A stretch of DNA of 51,019 nucleotides from Nitrospira sp. (GCA_009594995.1 VOPR01000019.1:1-51019), one strand, 5' to 3'. Positions 32,529 through 41,416 are shown, numbered from the stretch's first letter. The notes: generated by a model from the sequence alone, not told the origin. Numbers and translations are program-made.

Positions 32529-33605
32529 CTAGGAATAGGCGGGATATGACCCGAGAATTTTCATGAACAGACAGCGGCTCTTGACCTCTTCCGCCGCCTT
32601 TTTGACCCGTTCCTCATCGATATGCCCCTCGATGTCGACAAAGAATATGTATTCCCAGGCCTTCCGCCGTGAGGGACGCGATTCGATCTTGGTCATGTTC
32701 AGGCCATGGGAGGCAAATGGGCGCAATAAGTCATACAGGGCGCCGACCTTGTCCTTGACCGACAACATCAGCGACGTCTTGTCTCGACCCGTCCGCTCCG
32801 GCGCCTTCTGCGACAGCACGAGGAACCGGGTAAAGTTGTTGATGTTATCTTCGATCCTCGCCGTCACGACCTTCAGCCCGTATAACTGGGACGCCAGTTC
32901 CGACGCGATGGCAGCCGCTGAGGGATCATCGACCGACATCTCAGCAGCACGCGCGGTACTCGCCACTTCGGACACCGGCACATGCGGCAAATTCGTTTCC
33001 AACCAATTGCGACATTGAGCGATAGCGTGCGGGTGCGAATAGATCCGCTTGATATCGCCCGCGACCCCGCTCTTGGACATCAGGTGATGCGCGACTTCCT
33101 GCAACACTTCTCCGTAGATCAGCAGGCTGGAATCGACGAACATATCCAGGGTGTGATTGACCACGCCTTCGGTGGTATTTTCGATCGGCACCACACCGAA
33201 ATGGGCGCGGCCGCGCTCGACTTCGCTGAACACATCCTTGATGCTGTTGACAGGAATGTACTGGGCTGACGACCCGAACTTCTGCATGCAGGCCATGTGC
33301 GTAAACGTGGCTCTCGGTCCGAGGTAGGCGACTTTCTGAGGTCCCTCCAGAGATAACGAGGCCGACATGATTTCTCGATAGACGGCCCGGATGGCGTCGG
33401 TAGGAAAAGGGCCGGTATTTTGCTTGCTGAGGCGATCGAAAATCGCGGCTTCCCGAGCCGGCGTGTGCAGATGCGCCTCTGCGTCCTTCAGCTTTTTCAA
33501 CCGGCCGATTTCAATCACGGATTTCGAGCGCTCATTCAGCAGGCGCAAAATCTGATCGTCGATCCGGTCGATTTCCTGGCGATGGCCTTGTAAATCTTCA
33601 GACAT
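32529..33605 (-). CDS. pheA: Bifunctional chorismate mutase / prephenate dehydratase
   Basis: Converts chorismate to prephenate and then to phenylpyruvate. The 358 aa P-protein has an AroQ-type mutase helix region (1-85, RQEIDRIDDQILRLLNERSK), a dehydratase domain (about 92-270: VAYLGPRATFTHMACMQKFG, VPIENTTEGVVNHTLDMF, and RFLVLS), and an ACT regulatory domain (about 280-355) with ESRPSRRKAWEYIFFVD, the phenylalanine-binding type. Feedback inhibition by Phe is therefore likely. It is the first gene of the supraoperon, with GAGGAGG in its leader and a possible promoter about 90 bp upstream. ruvB ends 138 bp upstream on the same strand. Confidence 0.96.
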   Translation of the reverse strand: MSEDLQGHRQEIDRIDDQILRLLNERSKSVIEIGRLKKLKDAEAHLHTPAREAAIFDRLSKQNTGPFPTDAIRAVYREIMSASLSLEGPQKVAYLGPRATFTHMACMQKFGSSAQYIPVNSIKDVFSEVERGRAHFGVVPIENTTEGVVNHTLDMFVDSSLLIYGEVLQEVAHHLMSKSGVAGDIKRIYSHPHAIAQCRNWLETNLPHVPVSEVASTARAAEMSVDDPSAAAIASELASQLYGLKVVTARIEDNINNFTRFLVLSQKAPERTGRDKTSLMLSVKDKVGALYDLLRPFASHGLNMTKIESRPSRRKAWEYIFFVDIEGHIDEERVKKAAEEVKSRCLFMKILGSYPAYS

Positions 33606-33697
33606 GACGGGGGGATTCCCTCCTCGCGGGATCTGTCCTTAGGAAGACGAAGCCGCGACACAAACCCTAGCCAACGGGCGGAGTTGGACAAGTGGGT

Positions 33698-33727
33698 ATC
33701 CTACAGGAGCTGCCGCAGGCATTGCAA
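33698..33727 (-). promoter_or_regulatory. Candidate promoter of the pheA supraoperon
   Basis: On the minus strand TTGCAA (33727-33722, 4/6) and TAGGAT (33703-33698, 4/6) stand 18 nt apart in the ruvB-pheA gap. The start would be near 33691, giving a leader of about 85 nt. I saw no leader peptide rich in Phe codons and no obvious attenuator. Confidence 0.38.
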
Positions 33728-33743
33728 GGATAGGTGTGGGGAT

Positions 33744-34781
33744 TCAAGGAGTTGTGATGGAATCCGTTTCACTGGAGAGCGACAGAAGGTCTTTCTGTTT
33801 CTTGAAATGATCGAACGCTAATCTGGTCGCCTGGCGACCGCGACCGGTGCGTTCCAGAAAGCCCGCCTGGATTAGATACGGTTCATAGACATCTTCCAAT
33901 GTGCCCTTATCCTCCTGCACGGCTGCCGCCAAGGAGTCGACCCCGACCGGGCCCCCGTTAAACTTCTCGATCACCGTCAGCAGAATACGCCGGTCCATCT
34001 CATCCAATCCCGCGGCATCGACGGCCAACCACACCAGAGCATCCTGCGCCACTTGTTTGGTGATTCGGCCACCGGCTTTGATCTCCGCATAGTCTCTGAT
34101 GCGTTTGATAAGCCGATTCACGATGCGCGGCGTGCCGCGAGCCCGCCGGGCGATTTCGGCGGCCCCGGCCGCGTCGATGGGAATATTGAGCAATCCCGCT
34201 GAACGGGTCACGATCGACGTCAGGTCCTGGGAGGAATAAAACTCCAGCCGATGCACCAGCCCGAACCGGTCCCGCAAGGGCGAGGTCAATGCGCCGGCTC
34301 TGGTTGTCGCTCCAACCAGCGTAAAGCGAGGCAAATCCAGCTTGACGGTCCGCGTCGAGGCGCCTTGTCCGACCACCAGATCGAGCTGGTAGTCTTCCAT
34401 CGCCGGGTAGAGGGCTTCCTCCACCGACGCCGGTAACCGATGGATTTCATCGATAAACAAGACATCCCGCTCCTGTAAATTGGTCAGAATTGCAGCAAGA
34501 TCGCCGGCGTGACTGAGGACGAGACCGGAAGTCGAGCGGATCGCTGCCCCCATTTCTCTCGCGATGATATGTGCGATCGTCGTCTTGCCCAACCCGGGGG
34601 GGCCATAAAAGATCGCATGGTCTAACGCCTCGCCCCGGCGCTTGGCCGCCTCGATACAAATCTCCAGCGATTCCTTCATCCGCGACTGCCCGACGTATTC
34701 CTGCAAGCTCTGCGGGCGCAACGCCGCTTCGAGCCCGCGTTCGTCGTCAGTCAGTTGGTTACTCACAGTGCGGTCGGACAT
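33744..34781 (-). CDS. ruvB: Holliday junction branch-migration ATPase RuvB
   Basis: Hexameric AAA+ motor that works with RuvA on recombination intermediates. The 345 aa protein contains the Walker A GPPGLGKT (60-67), Walker [10 protein letters not shown], sensor I region [21 protein letters not shown], arginine finger [18 protein letters not shown] and the C-terminal winged helix ([20 protein letters not shown]). N-terminal [12 protein letters not shown] is typical. It lies 25 bp after a cysteine-repeat protein gene which separates it from ruvA, an unusual arrangement. Confidence 0.97.
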   Translation of the reverse strand: MSDRTVSNQLTDDERGLEAALRPQSLQEYVGQSRMKESLEICIEAAKRRGEALDHAIFYGPPGLGKTTIAHIIAREMGAAIRSTSGLVLSHAGDLAAILTNLQERDVLFIDEIHRLPASVEEALYPAMEDYQLDLVVGQGASTRTVKLDLPRFTLVGATTRAGALTSPLRDRFGLVHRLEFYSSQDLTSIVTRSAGLLNIPIDAAGAAEIARRARGTPRIVNRLIKRIRDYAEIKAGGRITKQVAQDALVWLAVDAAGLDEMDRRILLTVIEKFNGGPVGVDSLAAAVQEDKGTLEDVYEPYLIQAGFLERTGRGRQATRLAFDHFKKQKDLLSLSSETDSITTP

Positions 34782-34806
34782 GGCCTAATCCAGAAAGGTG
34801 GTGTGA

Positions 34807-35316
34807 CTACTTGGACTCCGGTGAGGGTCTAAACTTCGGCGGCGGTGGTGACGCGCCCTGGCCCGGCGCCGCGGTGCTTCCACAGTCGGGCGGGCACCGG
34901 ACCCCACCCTGGCTCGGGTCAGGCAAGCTCGACCCCATCTGCTGCAATTGACACTGCGACACCAGCCCGCCATCGACCGATCCGCAACGCGACGGCACAT
35001 TCGACCGGCCGACTTCGCTATATCCCTCCGGGCAGGATCCACAGACGGAGAGCATATTGCCGCCCACAGGCACACACTGCACCAAAACCGGATCGCCATC
35101 TTTACACAACTCCGGCGCGTTGGTCCTTCCGGTAGTGGCGTACCCTTCGGGACAGACCCCGCAGGTCTTCCGGATACTCTTGGGCTCCTCTATGCCATCC
35201 GCCGCATAGACACGTTCCGTCACCGACACGTATGACAACAGAGCCAATAAGACTACTCCGGTCGCCACACCCCATCGTCTTTCCCTCAACTGTGCGAGCC
35301 AGTTCGTCATCACCAT
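34807..35316 (-). CDS. Secreted cysteine-repeat protein between ruvA and ruvB
   Basis: A 169 aa protein of unknown function. An N-terminal hydrophobic stretch (about 16-38, with signal-peptide-like end SVTERVYAADG) indicates export. Two similar Cys repeats follow: CGVCPEGYATTGRTNAPELC ... C (about 52-82) and CGSCPEGYSEVGRSNVPSRC ... C (about 92-122); the matching CPEGY and (T/S)GR(T/S)N(A/V)P suggest a duplication. The C-terminus is Pro/Gly/Ser-rich (CPPDCGSTAAPGQGASPPPP). The start ATG has AAGGGG 6 nt upstream and lies 3 bp after the ruvA stop. Possibly a disulfide-rich or metal-binding envelope protein. Confidence 0.72.
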   Translation of the reverse strand: MVMTNWLAQLRERRWGVATGVVLLALLSYVSVTERVYAADGIEEPKSIRKTCGVCPEGYATTGRTNAPELCKDGDPVLVQCVPVGGNMLSVCGSCPEGYSEVGRSNVPSRCGSVDGGLVSQCQLQQMGSSLPDPSQGGVRCPPDCGSTAAPGQGASPPPPKFRPSPESK

Positions 35317-35319
35317 GTG

Positions 35320-35928
35320 TCACCCCTTGGCAAGGTCTTTGAGTGCCTCTCGAATCACCTGCTCCAACCCCTGCGCCATCACGCCTGATTTTTCCACTCG
35401 CTTCAATGCTTCTTTCACATCCGGCTGCCGATAACCAAGATTCACAAGTGCGGACAAGGCATCCTCGTAGTGCGGATTGTCTGATCGTCCACTCCCCGCC
35501 CCGATAGCTTCGCCGGATGGATGCAAACGCGCCACTTTGTCTTTGAGTTCCAAGGCAATCCTGGCCGCCGACTTCTTGCCGATGCCCGGAACGGTGCCCA
35601 GCTTTTCAATATCACCGGCCTGAATGGCTGCGAAGAGGTCACCAACGGATAAGGTGGACAGGACACTAAGCCCCAACTTCGGCCCGATGCCGGAGATGCC
35701 CGTCAACAGGAGAAAGGCCTCCTTCTCGGCAGCGGTGAGAAACCCGAACAGCTGGATCGCATCTTCCCGCACATGGGTATGAATGCTGAGTGTTACCGGT
35801 TCATGCTGATTGGGCAGCGAGTAGTAGGTGCTGAGAGGAACCAACACCTCGTAGCCCACGCCATGAACATCCAGCGTGACTTGCGAGGGCGCCTTGAAGG
35901 CCACTAGGCCCGTCAGTAAGGCGATCAT
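35320..35928 (-). CDS. ruvA: Holliday junction DNA helicase subunit RuvA
   Basis: RuvA binds four-way junctions and loads RuvB. The 202 aa chain begins MIALLTGLVAFKAPSQVTLD (OB-fold domain I). Two helix-hairpin-helix motifs follow: LTGISGIGPKLGLSVLSTL and LGTVPGIGKKSAARIALELK. The C-terminal domain III that contacts RuvB spans about 155-202 (DALSALVNLGYRQPDVKEAL). Its normal neighbour ruvC is absent; yebC lies 81 bp upstream. Confidence 0.97.
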   Translation of the reverse strand: MIALLTGLVAFKAPSQVTLDVHGVGYEVLVPLSTYYSLPNQHEPVTLSIHTHVREDAIQLFGFLTAAEKEAFLLLTGISGIGPKLGLSVLSTLSVGDLFAAIQAGDIEKLGTVPGIGKKSAARIALELKDKVARLHPSGEAIGAGSGRSDNPHYEDALSALVNLGYRQPDVKEALKRVEKSGVMAQGLEQVIREALKDLAKG

Positions 35929-36009
35929 ATGATCAGTAGGAACGTGTGCTGCGGAGTGACTGGTGAATAGGCTACCGGTTCGTCGATACTCAGTGCCGAG
36001 ACTCCCGAA

Positions 36010-36765
36010 TTATGCGGTGGCGGCGGCAACTTTCTCCATGACCTCGTCGGAGATGTCAAAATTCGCGTGGACCTTCTGCACATCATCGTGCTCATCCAGG
36101 ATTTCCATGAGCTTTAACATGTGCTCGGCGGCTTTTTCCTCCAACGCAATCGTATTCTGGGGAATGAAGTTTAATTCGGCAAGCGTATACTCGATTTTCG
36201 CGTCGCTCAGCGCTTTTTTGACGGCCTCAAAATCATGCGGGCTCGTCAGGACCTCGAACGCCTTATCGCTAACTTTCACGTCTTCGGCACCGGCCTCCAA
36301 GGCAATGGTGAGCAGCGCATCTTCTTCAACCTTGCCCTTTTCAACGACCAGGACGCCTTTTTTATGGAATTGCCACGCGACAGCCCCGGCCTCCGCCATG
36401 TTGCCACCATTCTTGGTCAGCAGGCTGCGGATTTCAGCGACCGTGCGGTTCCGGTTATCCGAGGTAATTTCCATCAACACGGCGGTCCCACCCGGCCCAT
36501 AGCCTTCCAATGTGAACTCTTCATAGGTCACGCCGGGCAATTCACCGGTGCCACGCTGAATGGCCTTTTTCATGGTATCGCCGGGCATGTTGGCTTCTTT
36601 GGCCTTAGCGATCGCCAACCGAAGACGCGGATTGCCGTCAGGATCACCGCCCGAGCGCGCCGCAATCGTCAACTCACGGATAATACGAGTGAAGACCTTG
36701 CCGCGCTTGGCATCGACCGCCGATTTATGCCGCTTGATTGTTGCCCAATGGCTGTGGCCACCCAT
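36010..36765 (-). CDS. yebC: YebC/PmpR-family DNA-binding protein
   Basis: A 251 aa member of the YebC/TACO1 family, known as a transcriptional regulator and, in several bacteria, as a factor that aids translation of proline-rich stretches. It starts with the signature MGGHSHWATIKRHKSAVDAK and contains GKVFTRIIRELTIAARSGG, NMPGDTMKKAIQRGTGE, and a C-terminal domain with NRTVAEIRSLLTKNGG. Length is typical. In Proteobacteria the order is yebC-ruvC-ruvA-ruvB; here ruvC is missing. A perfect -35-like TTGACA lies at 36872-36867 on this strand but without a clear -10. Confidence 0.95.
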   Translation of the reverse strand: MGGHSHWATIKRHKSAVDAKRGKVFTRIIRELTIAARSGGDPDGNPRLRLAIAKAKEANMPGDTMKKAIQRGTGELPGVTYEEFTLEGYGPGGTAVLMEITSDNRNRTVAEIRSLLTKNGGNMAEAGAVAWQFHKKGVLVVEKGKVEEDALLTIALEAGAEDVKVSDKAFEVLTSPHDFEAVKKALSDAKIEYTLAELNFIPQNTIALEEKAAEHMLKLMEILDEHDDVQKVHANFDISDEVMEKVAAATA

Positions 36766-36915
36766 GGCGACTCCTCTTTGCGCGCATAGACCTTGCTGAC
36801 TGGAAGATCCATTAGCGCGTAGAAACCGGAATTAAAAATGTACAGCTAACATAGTCCCGACAAAGGTGTCAACGCGAGGACTGCGCCTACCGGTTCTGAA
36901 CACGCGAAGAAAGCT

Positions 36916-37764
36916 CTATTCGGAATAAAACAGCAATTGCGCACCGATGACGAGGACGAGACTCGCCCAGATGAGTTCCCAGTATGACCGTTCTGTCGCG
37001 AGCTGTCGCTGACGCCAGCCGGAGATCAACTTTGACGACCCGGCTGTAATGGCCATCGTCCCCATCAGAAAGTGATGCAAGGCAATCTTGTGGGCTGCGG
37101 GATGGTCGCCGTGTGAATGACCGAAAAGCATGACACCTCCGACTACGGCAAAGAGCGGAAGGGGCACCGTCCACACCGCATGGGCGAACCAGCCGAGGCG
37201 CCGCAGAGATTCAATTGTCCCCACCCCCAAGGCCAAGACTCCGTAGATCTTATGCTGCAGCACCTCCGGATCGCTCCCGAAAAATGTCTGCGCAAAGGTC
37301 ATCGACCCGATCGGCCAAGAATCGTGATCGCTCCAAATGAGGAGAAACAGTCCGGCCACGACTAAGGCGCCGGGAAGCAGAAAGCGTGTCCATGCGAGCA
37401 GGGGCCACCCTAACGCCTGACGCAATTCACTCAGCCCGATCAGGAGAAGAAAGACCCCGGCCAGGTGGTGATTGAATTCAGAATAGGCGATACCTTCGCG
37501 GGAGCCTTCCCACTGCGTCCCCGACGCAGTTCCCGGCTCATGGTGAGAACCGTGGGCATCAGCGGATGAAACATGACCGTGATCCGCGGACTGGGCGAGA
37601 GCAGAGGAGGCAATACAGGAGAGAACCAGGAAGCAGGCCGAGGCACAAAGCGGGAGCCAACACCTCAGGAGTCTCAGACAATAAATCGGTCGAGAGAAGA
37701 AAACCGGCAGGAATCGAACGGCCCATCCGGATTGCCGGATGGGCCGAAAACTCGTCTCATGCAT
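36916..37764 (-). CDS. His-rich multi-pass membrane protein of unknown function
   Basis: A 282 aa protein. After a signal-like hydrophobic segment (about 36-57, ending CIASSALAQS) there is a His-rich exported loop (DHGHVSSADAHGSHHEPG) and later HSHGDHPAAHKIALHHFL. Five to six membrane helices follow at about 100-115, 129-145, 176-190, 205-216, 232-247 and 265-280. Such His clusters suggest binding of copper, zinc or another metal, as in CopD/DUF-type proteins, but no family is certain. The first ~35 residues overlap a strong hairpin (37720-37745), and no ribosome site precedes the ATG, so the true start may lie further downstream. Confidence 0.6.
   Translation of the reverse strand: MHETSFRPIRQSGWAVRFLPVFFSRPIYCLRLLRCWLPLCASACFLVLSCIASSALAQSADHGHVSSADAHGSHHEPGTASGTQWEGSREGIAYSEFNHHLAGVFLLLIGLSELRQALGWPLLAWTRFLLPGALVVAGLFLLIWSDHDSWPIGSMTFAQTFFGSDPEVLQHKIYGVLALGVGTIESLRRLGWFAHAVWTVPLPLFAVVGGVMLFGHSHGDHPAAHKIALHHFLMGTMAITAGSSKLISGWRQRQLATERSYWELIWASLVLVIGAQLLFYSE
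37720..37745. terminator. Perfect 11-bp hairpin near the start of the His-rich membrane gene
   Basis: GGCCCATCCGG (37720-37730) pairs with CCGGATGGGCC (37735-37745) around ATTG. It sits about 31 bp after the stop of the zinc-ribbon/PCP_red gene on the minus strand, the right place for a terminator, though no clean U-run follows. If it ends that transcript, the next gene must have its own promoter inside the region now called coding. Confidence 0.42.
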
Positions 37765-37775
37765 GCATTCGTCGG

Positions 37776-38537
37776 CTACATGAACTTCATGAACTTCTCT
37801 TTGGCTTCATCCATCACTTGCGCCGTGATCTCGACCAGCCCCCGCTCTTTCGCAATTCGCTCGATTTCCCGGCGGGCCATCGGACGAATGAAGTCAGGAA
37901 TATTATCCATCCGCTGCTCGGCATCTTTGGTCCACGCGATGCCGTTGGGCGAATCGTTCTTGGAATCATCCATGACCTGCAGCGTAATGCTCTTGTACCC
38001 GTGCTTGCGCGCAAAGGCCTCGACACTGCTTTGCACCATGGGCTTCACGAAAGACGGCAACCGCTCCAATTTTTCTTTGGCGTCCGCAGTCCACGTAAAT
38101 TCGCTGGTGCCGTTTCCGTTCTGCGGCTTACCGCCGGAGGTCAACCCCATCTCCGCCACCATCGCCGAGAACGGGCAACCACCGGAGGCCTTCTCTCCAC
38201 CAGCGGCAGGAGCCGTGGCCTTCGGTGCCGCTGCCGCCGTGGCAGGCTGGCCACCCTGGATCTTCTCGTTGAGATACGCAGCCATCTGCCCTGCGCCGGC
38301 CTGCGCTTCATCCTTGAGGGTGCCGCGAGTCATTTCGAACGGTTCTGCCGCTTCCGTGCGACCTCCCAGTTTGACGCCGAGAGACGCGACCATTTGGGTC
38401 TCGCCAGGGTTCGTCACCATGGAAAACTTGGCTTCGCAGGATGGACAGCCGAAGAAGACACCGAGTGAGCCCTCACCGGGTTTTTCGACCTTCTGAAACG
38501 TCATGTAGGTCTCGCAGTTCAGGCAAACGAACTTCAT
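37776..38537 (-). CDS. Zinc-ribbon protein with two PCP_red-like modules
   Basis: A 253 aa cytoplasmic protein. The N-terminal ribbon has CLNC (5-8) and CPSC (31-34). An Ala/Pro/Gly-rich linker (about 90-145) includes a CPF motif at 121. Two modules resembling the protochlorophyllide reductase B C-terminal domain follow: about 147-192 (FTWTADAKEKLERLPSFVKP) and 201-246 (IAWTKDAEQRMDNIPDFIRP). The same module is repeated in the protein at 22652-23647. It lies 26 bp after the Mrp-type ATPase gene, so the two are probably co-transcribed and may work together, for example in Fe-S protein maturation. That last point is inference. Confidence 0.8.
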   Translation of the reverse strand: MKFVCLNCETYMTFQKVEKPGEGSLGVFFGCPSCEAKFSMVTNPGETQMVASLGVKLGGRTEAAEPFEMTRGTLKDEAQAGAGQMAAYLNEKIQGGQPATAAAAPKATAPAAGGEKASGGCPFSAMVAEMGLTSGGKPQNGNGTSEFTWTADAKEKLERLPSFVKPMVQSSVEAFARKHGYKSITLQVMDDSKNDSPNGIAWTKDAEQRMDNIPDFIRPMARREIERIAKERGLVEITAQVMDEAKEKFMKFM

Positions 38538-38563
38538 AGGATCCCCCTTCCAGGCCGGTCCGC

Positions 38564-39490
38564 TTAGAGCTTTTCCGCCAGGACTTTTTTGTAATCCAGC
38601 AACGATTGAATCCGCCCGACAATCTCTTGATATTTCCGGATCGTCGGATACTCAGGATCAAGGAGCGGCTGCCCCTTATCGAACGTCTTGGCGAGTGAGC
38701 GGTCGAAAGGAATGCGCCCGAGCAGCGGCAGGTCCAGCACCTCGCACATCGCCTCGGTGTTCCCTTCGAACAGTTCGTTTTCAGCACCACAGGACGGGCA
38801 CCGATACTCACTCATATTTTCTACGATACCCAACACCCGGATTCCCATGTCCCTGGCGTAGGTGACTGATTTCTGCACCACATCGGACGCAACTTCGGAG
38901 GGCGTCGTCACAACAATCGCGCCAGCCAGATCAGGGATAAACCCCGCAATGACAGGCGGTTTGTCTGCCGCCGCGCCGGGAGGTAAATCGGCCAGAAGAT
39001 AATCCAGCTCGCCCCACACCACATCGGCGAGGAACTCCCGAATCACGTTCATTTCCATCAAACCCAGCCACACTGGGCTCAAGTCCATTGGGCCCTTCCA
39101 TCGTACCGGCGAGGCATCCCCCAGGAAAAAATCCATCGAGGCGACCTTGATGCCAAGCGGCCCGACAGGGGGCTGAGCTCCTTCCGGAGTCATGGTCAGC
39201 GACTGGCCATGCAGACCCATCATCCGCGGAACGCAGGGGCCATTCAAATCCACATCGAGCAATCCAACCTTCGCCCCCTGGCGCGCAAACGCCAAGGCGA
39301 GATTCACGGTGGTCATGCTCTTCCCGACTCCGCCCTTGCCGCTCATCACCACCAGCTTTTGCTTAATGCCGGCCATTCGAGCCTGCACCTGCTTCATCTG
39401 CGCCGTGATCTGCTGCACGACTTTGGCGTCGTCAGAATACTGGAGTTTTGTCAGGATCGACTTGAGATCCTTGCCGGCAGCCATGGTCAT
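38564..39490 (-). CDS. Mrp/NBP35-family Fe-S cluster carrier ATPase
   Basis: A P-loop NTPase (ApbC/NBP35/Mrp family) thought to carry or assemble [4Fe-4S] clusters. The 308 aa chain has the deviant Walker A MSGKGGVGKSMTTVNLA, the switch region in VGLLDVDLNGPCVPRMMG, ADLPPGAAADKPPVIAG, and the cluster-binding CPSCG near residue 216. The N-terminal MIP18-like domain of long Mrp proteins is absent. GAGGG lies 6 nt before ATG 39490. The downstream partner is the zinc-ribbon/PCP_red protein, and cysNC ends 79 bp upstream. Confidence 0.92.
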   Translation of the reverse strand: MTMAAGKDLKSILTKLQYSDDAKVVQQITAQMKQVQARMAGIKQKLVVMSGKGGVGKSMTTVNLALAFARQGAKVGLLDVDLNGPCVPRMMGLHGQSLTMTPEGAQPPVGPLGIKVASMDFFLGDASPVRWKGPMDLSPVWLGLMEMNVIREFLADVVWGELDYLLADLPPGAAADKPPVIAGFIPDLAGAIVVTTPSEVASDVVQKSVTYARDMGIRVLGIVENMSEYRCPSCGAENELFEGNTEAMCEVLDLPLLGRIPFDRSLAKTFDKGQPLLDPEYPTIRKYQEIVGRIQSLLDYKKVLAEKL

Positions 39491-39568
39491 GAAAAACCCT
39501 CGAAATTGTTGATGAAGGACGCTACCACAGGGGTTTCAGCGGAGTCAAACCACCTCCGGGCCCCTTAG

Positions 39569-41416
39569 TCAGATGGAATACTGGATCGTTGACTTCGTCC
39601 CCGAAGGCTCAATGAGTACGCCCCGCTTCTTCAATTCCTCCAGGATCTGGCGGGCGGCGGCATCGAAATCCTGCGGCCCGGCAAAATGCAGATCCGTGTT
39701 GGGTGGCGGCTCCTCCCCGGCCCTGCTCATATGCACCGCGATCACCGGGGCCGGTTGAACCAGGGTGCGAATCATCTCCGCCATGCGCTGGTAATTGATC
39801 CCGAACGTTTTGCTGGTCGAGACCACAATGAGCCCTGTATCGATCAACAGCCGGGCCACTTCACCATATCGACGGACCCGCTCGGACGCGAATGACGGGT
39901 CGGCAGCCGAGAGATCCGCATCCAATCCCTGCAGCAAATTCTCGCCTTCCAACAAATAGGCATGACGGCTATCAGCCACCAGCAGCGCCTCGACCCGCCG
40001 AGCAAGAAAGGTCTTGCCGGTCTGAGCCGATCCAGTGAACAAGACAATGGCGGCGCGGTGGCCAAACTGTGCCGCCCTGTCCTCAGGCCGGACATCGCCG
40101 GTGAGCCAGGCATATTCCCGTTGCCGTGCCTCCTCGCGCAGCCCTTCCTGTTCGTCGTGTACCAACTCGGTGATGATTCCGCCCCCGGCAATGTCATATT
40201 CATCCACGAGGACGAAGCGGCCCGTCGACTCGAATGACGACGAAAGATCAAAGGCAAGCGGCGCCTTCACCCGCAAGGTCAATTCAGCCACCTGGTTTTT
40301 GGCCACGGACTGACTTTCCTGAAGTTGAGCCAGGTCGGCTGTGTCGATGATGCGATGGATGACCACGACTTCGCAGGCGACTTCCCGCGTGGCCAGACGC
40401 AACACATACTTCCGCCCTTTCTCGAGCGGCCGCCTTCCCATCCAGAACAAGTTCACCCGGATCGCCGTCGAAACCAGCGGGACGGAATCCCGATGCGACG
40501 CAATTTCTCCGCGTTCCACAAAAATCTGCTCGTCGAGCGTGATGCCGACCGATTGCCCGGCCTGCGCGTCGCTCTGCGGCGGATCGACGTTAAACCCTTC
40601 AATCGATTGCACCACCGCCGTCTTGTTTGAGGGTGAAAACACGAGCTGGTCACCGACCTTCAAACGGCCGGCGGTGATGCGTCCGGCTAAAATTCGCCGC
40701 GCGTCGAACTTATAGACGTCCTGGAGCGGAAAACGGAGCGGCTGCTCGGAGCGGACCTGCTCCTTCTTGAAAAGCGCCAGCGTCTCCAGCACGGTGGGGC
40801 CCTGATACCAGTTCATATGGCTGCTGCGCGTCGCGATGTTGTCACCCATCTTGGCGCTGACCGGAATCATCTGCTGCGGCACCGCCCGGAACTGCCCCAG
40901 AAATTCCCGATATTCCTTTTCAATCCCGTCGAATACATCCTGTCGATACCCGACCAAGTCCATCTTGTTGACGACGACCGCGAACTGCGTCACGCCCAAC
41001 AGCGACAGCAGATACCCATGCTTTTTCGATTGTTCGCGCACCCCTTCCAAGGCGTCGATCAACAACAGCGCGGCTTCGGCCCGGGCGGCGCCCGAAATCA
41101 TGTTCTTGAGAAATTCCTTATGCCCCGGCGCGTCGATGATGATGTACTGCCGCCCGTTCCAGATAAAGAACGTGCGCGCCGTATCAATCGTGATGCCCTG
41201 TTCCTGCTCTTCTAGAAAGGCATCGAACAAGAATGCGTACTCAAACTCCTTGCCCTGCTGCCGGCAGATGGCTTGCACCTTTTCCAATTTGCCTTCCGGC
41301 AGGGAGCCGGTGTCGGCATAGAGACGTCCCACCAGCGTGGACTTCCCGTGATCAACGTGACCCACGATGACGATATTGAGACTCTCTTGCGGCTTGGTCT
41401 GATCGTGCTGTGTCAT
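39569..41416 (-). CDS. cysN: Sulfate adenylyltransferase subunit 1 fused to a divergent APS kinase-like domain
   Basis: A 615 aa protein of the CysNC architecture. The N-terminal GTPase is CysN-like: GHVDHGKS (19-26), EQGITIDTA (switch I), DAPGHKEF (95-102), NKMD (150-153), then two beta-barrel domains. It activates ATP sulfurylase with CysD. The C-terminal part (about 465-615) has a Walker A of unusual form, [11 protein letters not shown] (472-480), in place of [25 protein letters not shown] stands for the APS kinase FDGDNVRHGL, and the FISPF block reads STSKTFG. So the kinase may be inactive. The start at 41416 was chosen as it precedes the conserved fold by 12 residues; GTG 41494, overlapping the cysD stop as GTGA, is an alternative. 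Confidence 0.88.
   Translation of the reverse strand: MTQHDQTKPQESLNIVIVGHVDHGKSTLVGRLYADTGSLPEGKLEKVQAICRQQGKEFEYAFLFDAFLEEQEQGITIDTARTFFIWNGRQYIIIDAPGHKEFLKNMISGAARAEAALLLIDALEGVREQSKKHGYLLSLLGVTQFAVVVNKMDLVGYRQDVFDGIEKEYREFLGQFRAVPQQMIPVSAKMGDNIATRSSHMNWYQGPTVLETLALFKKEQVRSEQPLRFPLQDVYKFDARRILAGRITAGRLKVGDQLVFSPSNKTAVVQSIEGFNVDPPQSDAQAGQSVGITLDEQIFVERGEIASHRDSVPLVSTAIRVNLFWMGRRPLEKGRKYVLRLATREVACEVVVIHRIIDTADLAQLQESQSVAKNQVAELTLRVKAPLAFDLSSSFESTGRFVLVDEYDIAGGGIITELVHDEQEGLREEARQREYAWLTGDVRPEDRAAQFGHRAAIVLFTGSAQTGKTFLARRVEALLVADSRHAYLLEGENLLQGLDADLSAADPSFASERVRRYGEVARLLIDTGLIVVSTSKTFGINYQRMAEMIRTLVQPAPVIAVHMSRAGEEPPPNTDLHFAGPQDFDAAARQILEELKKRGVLIEPSGTKSTIQYSI

Noticed and set aside
33606..33743. 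Phenylalanine attenuator leader before pheA
   Set aside because: No short frame with clustered Phe codons and no alternative hairpin pair ending in a U-run is visible.
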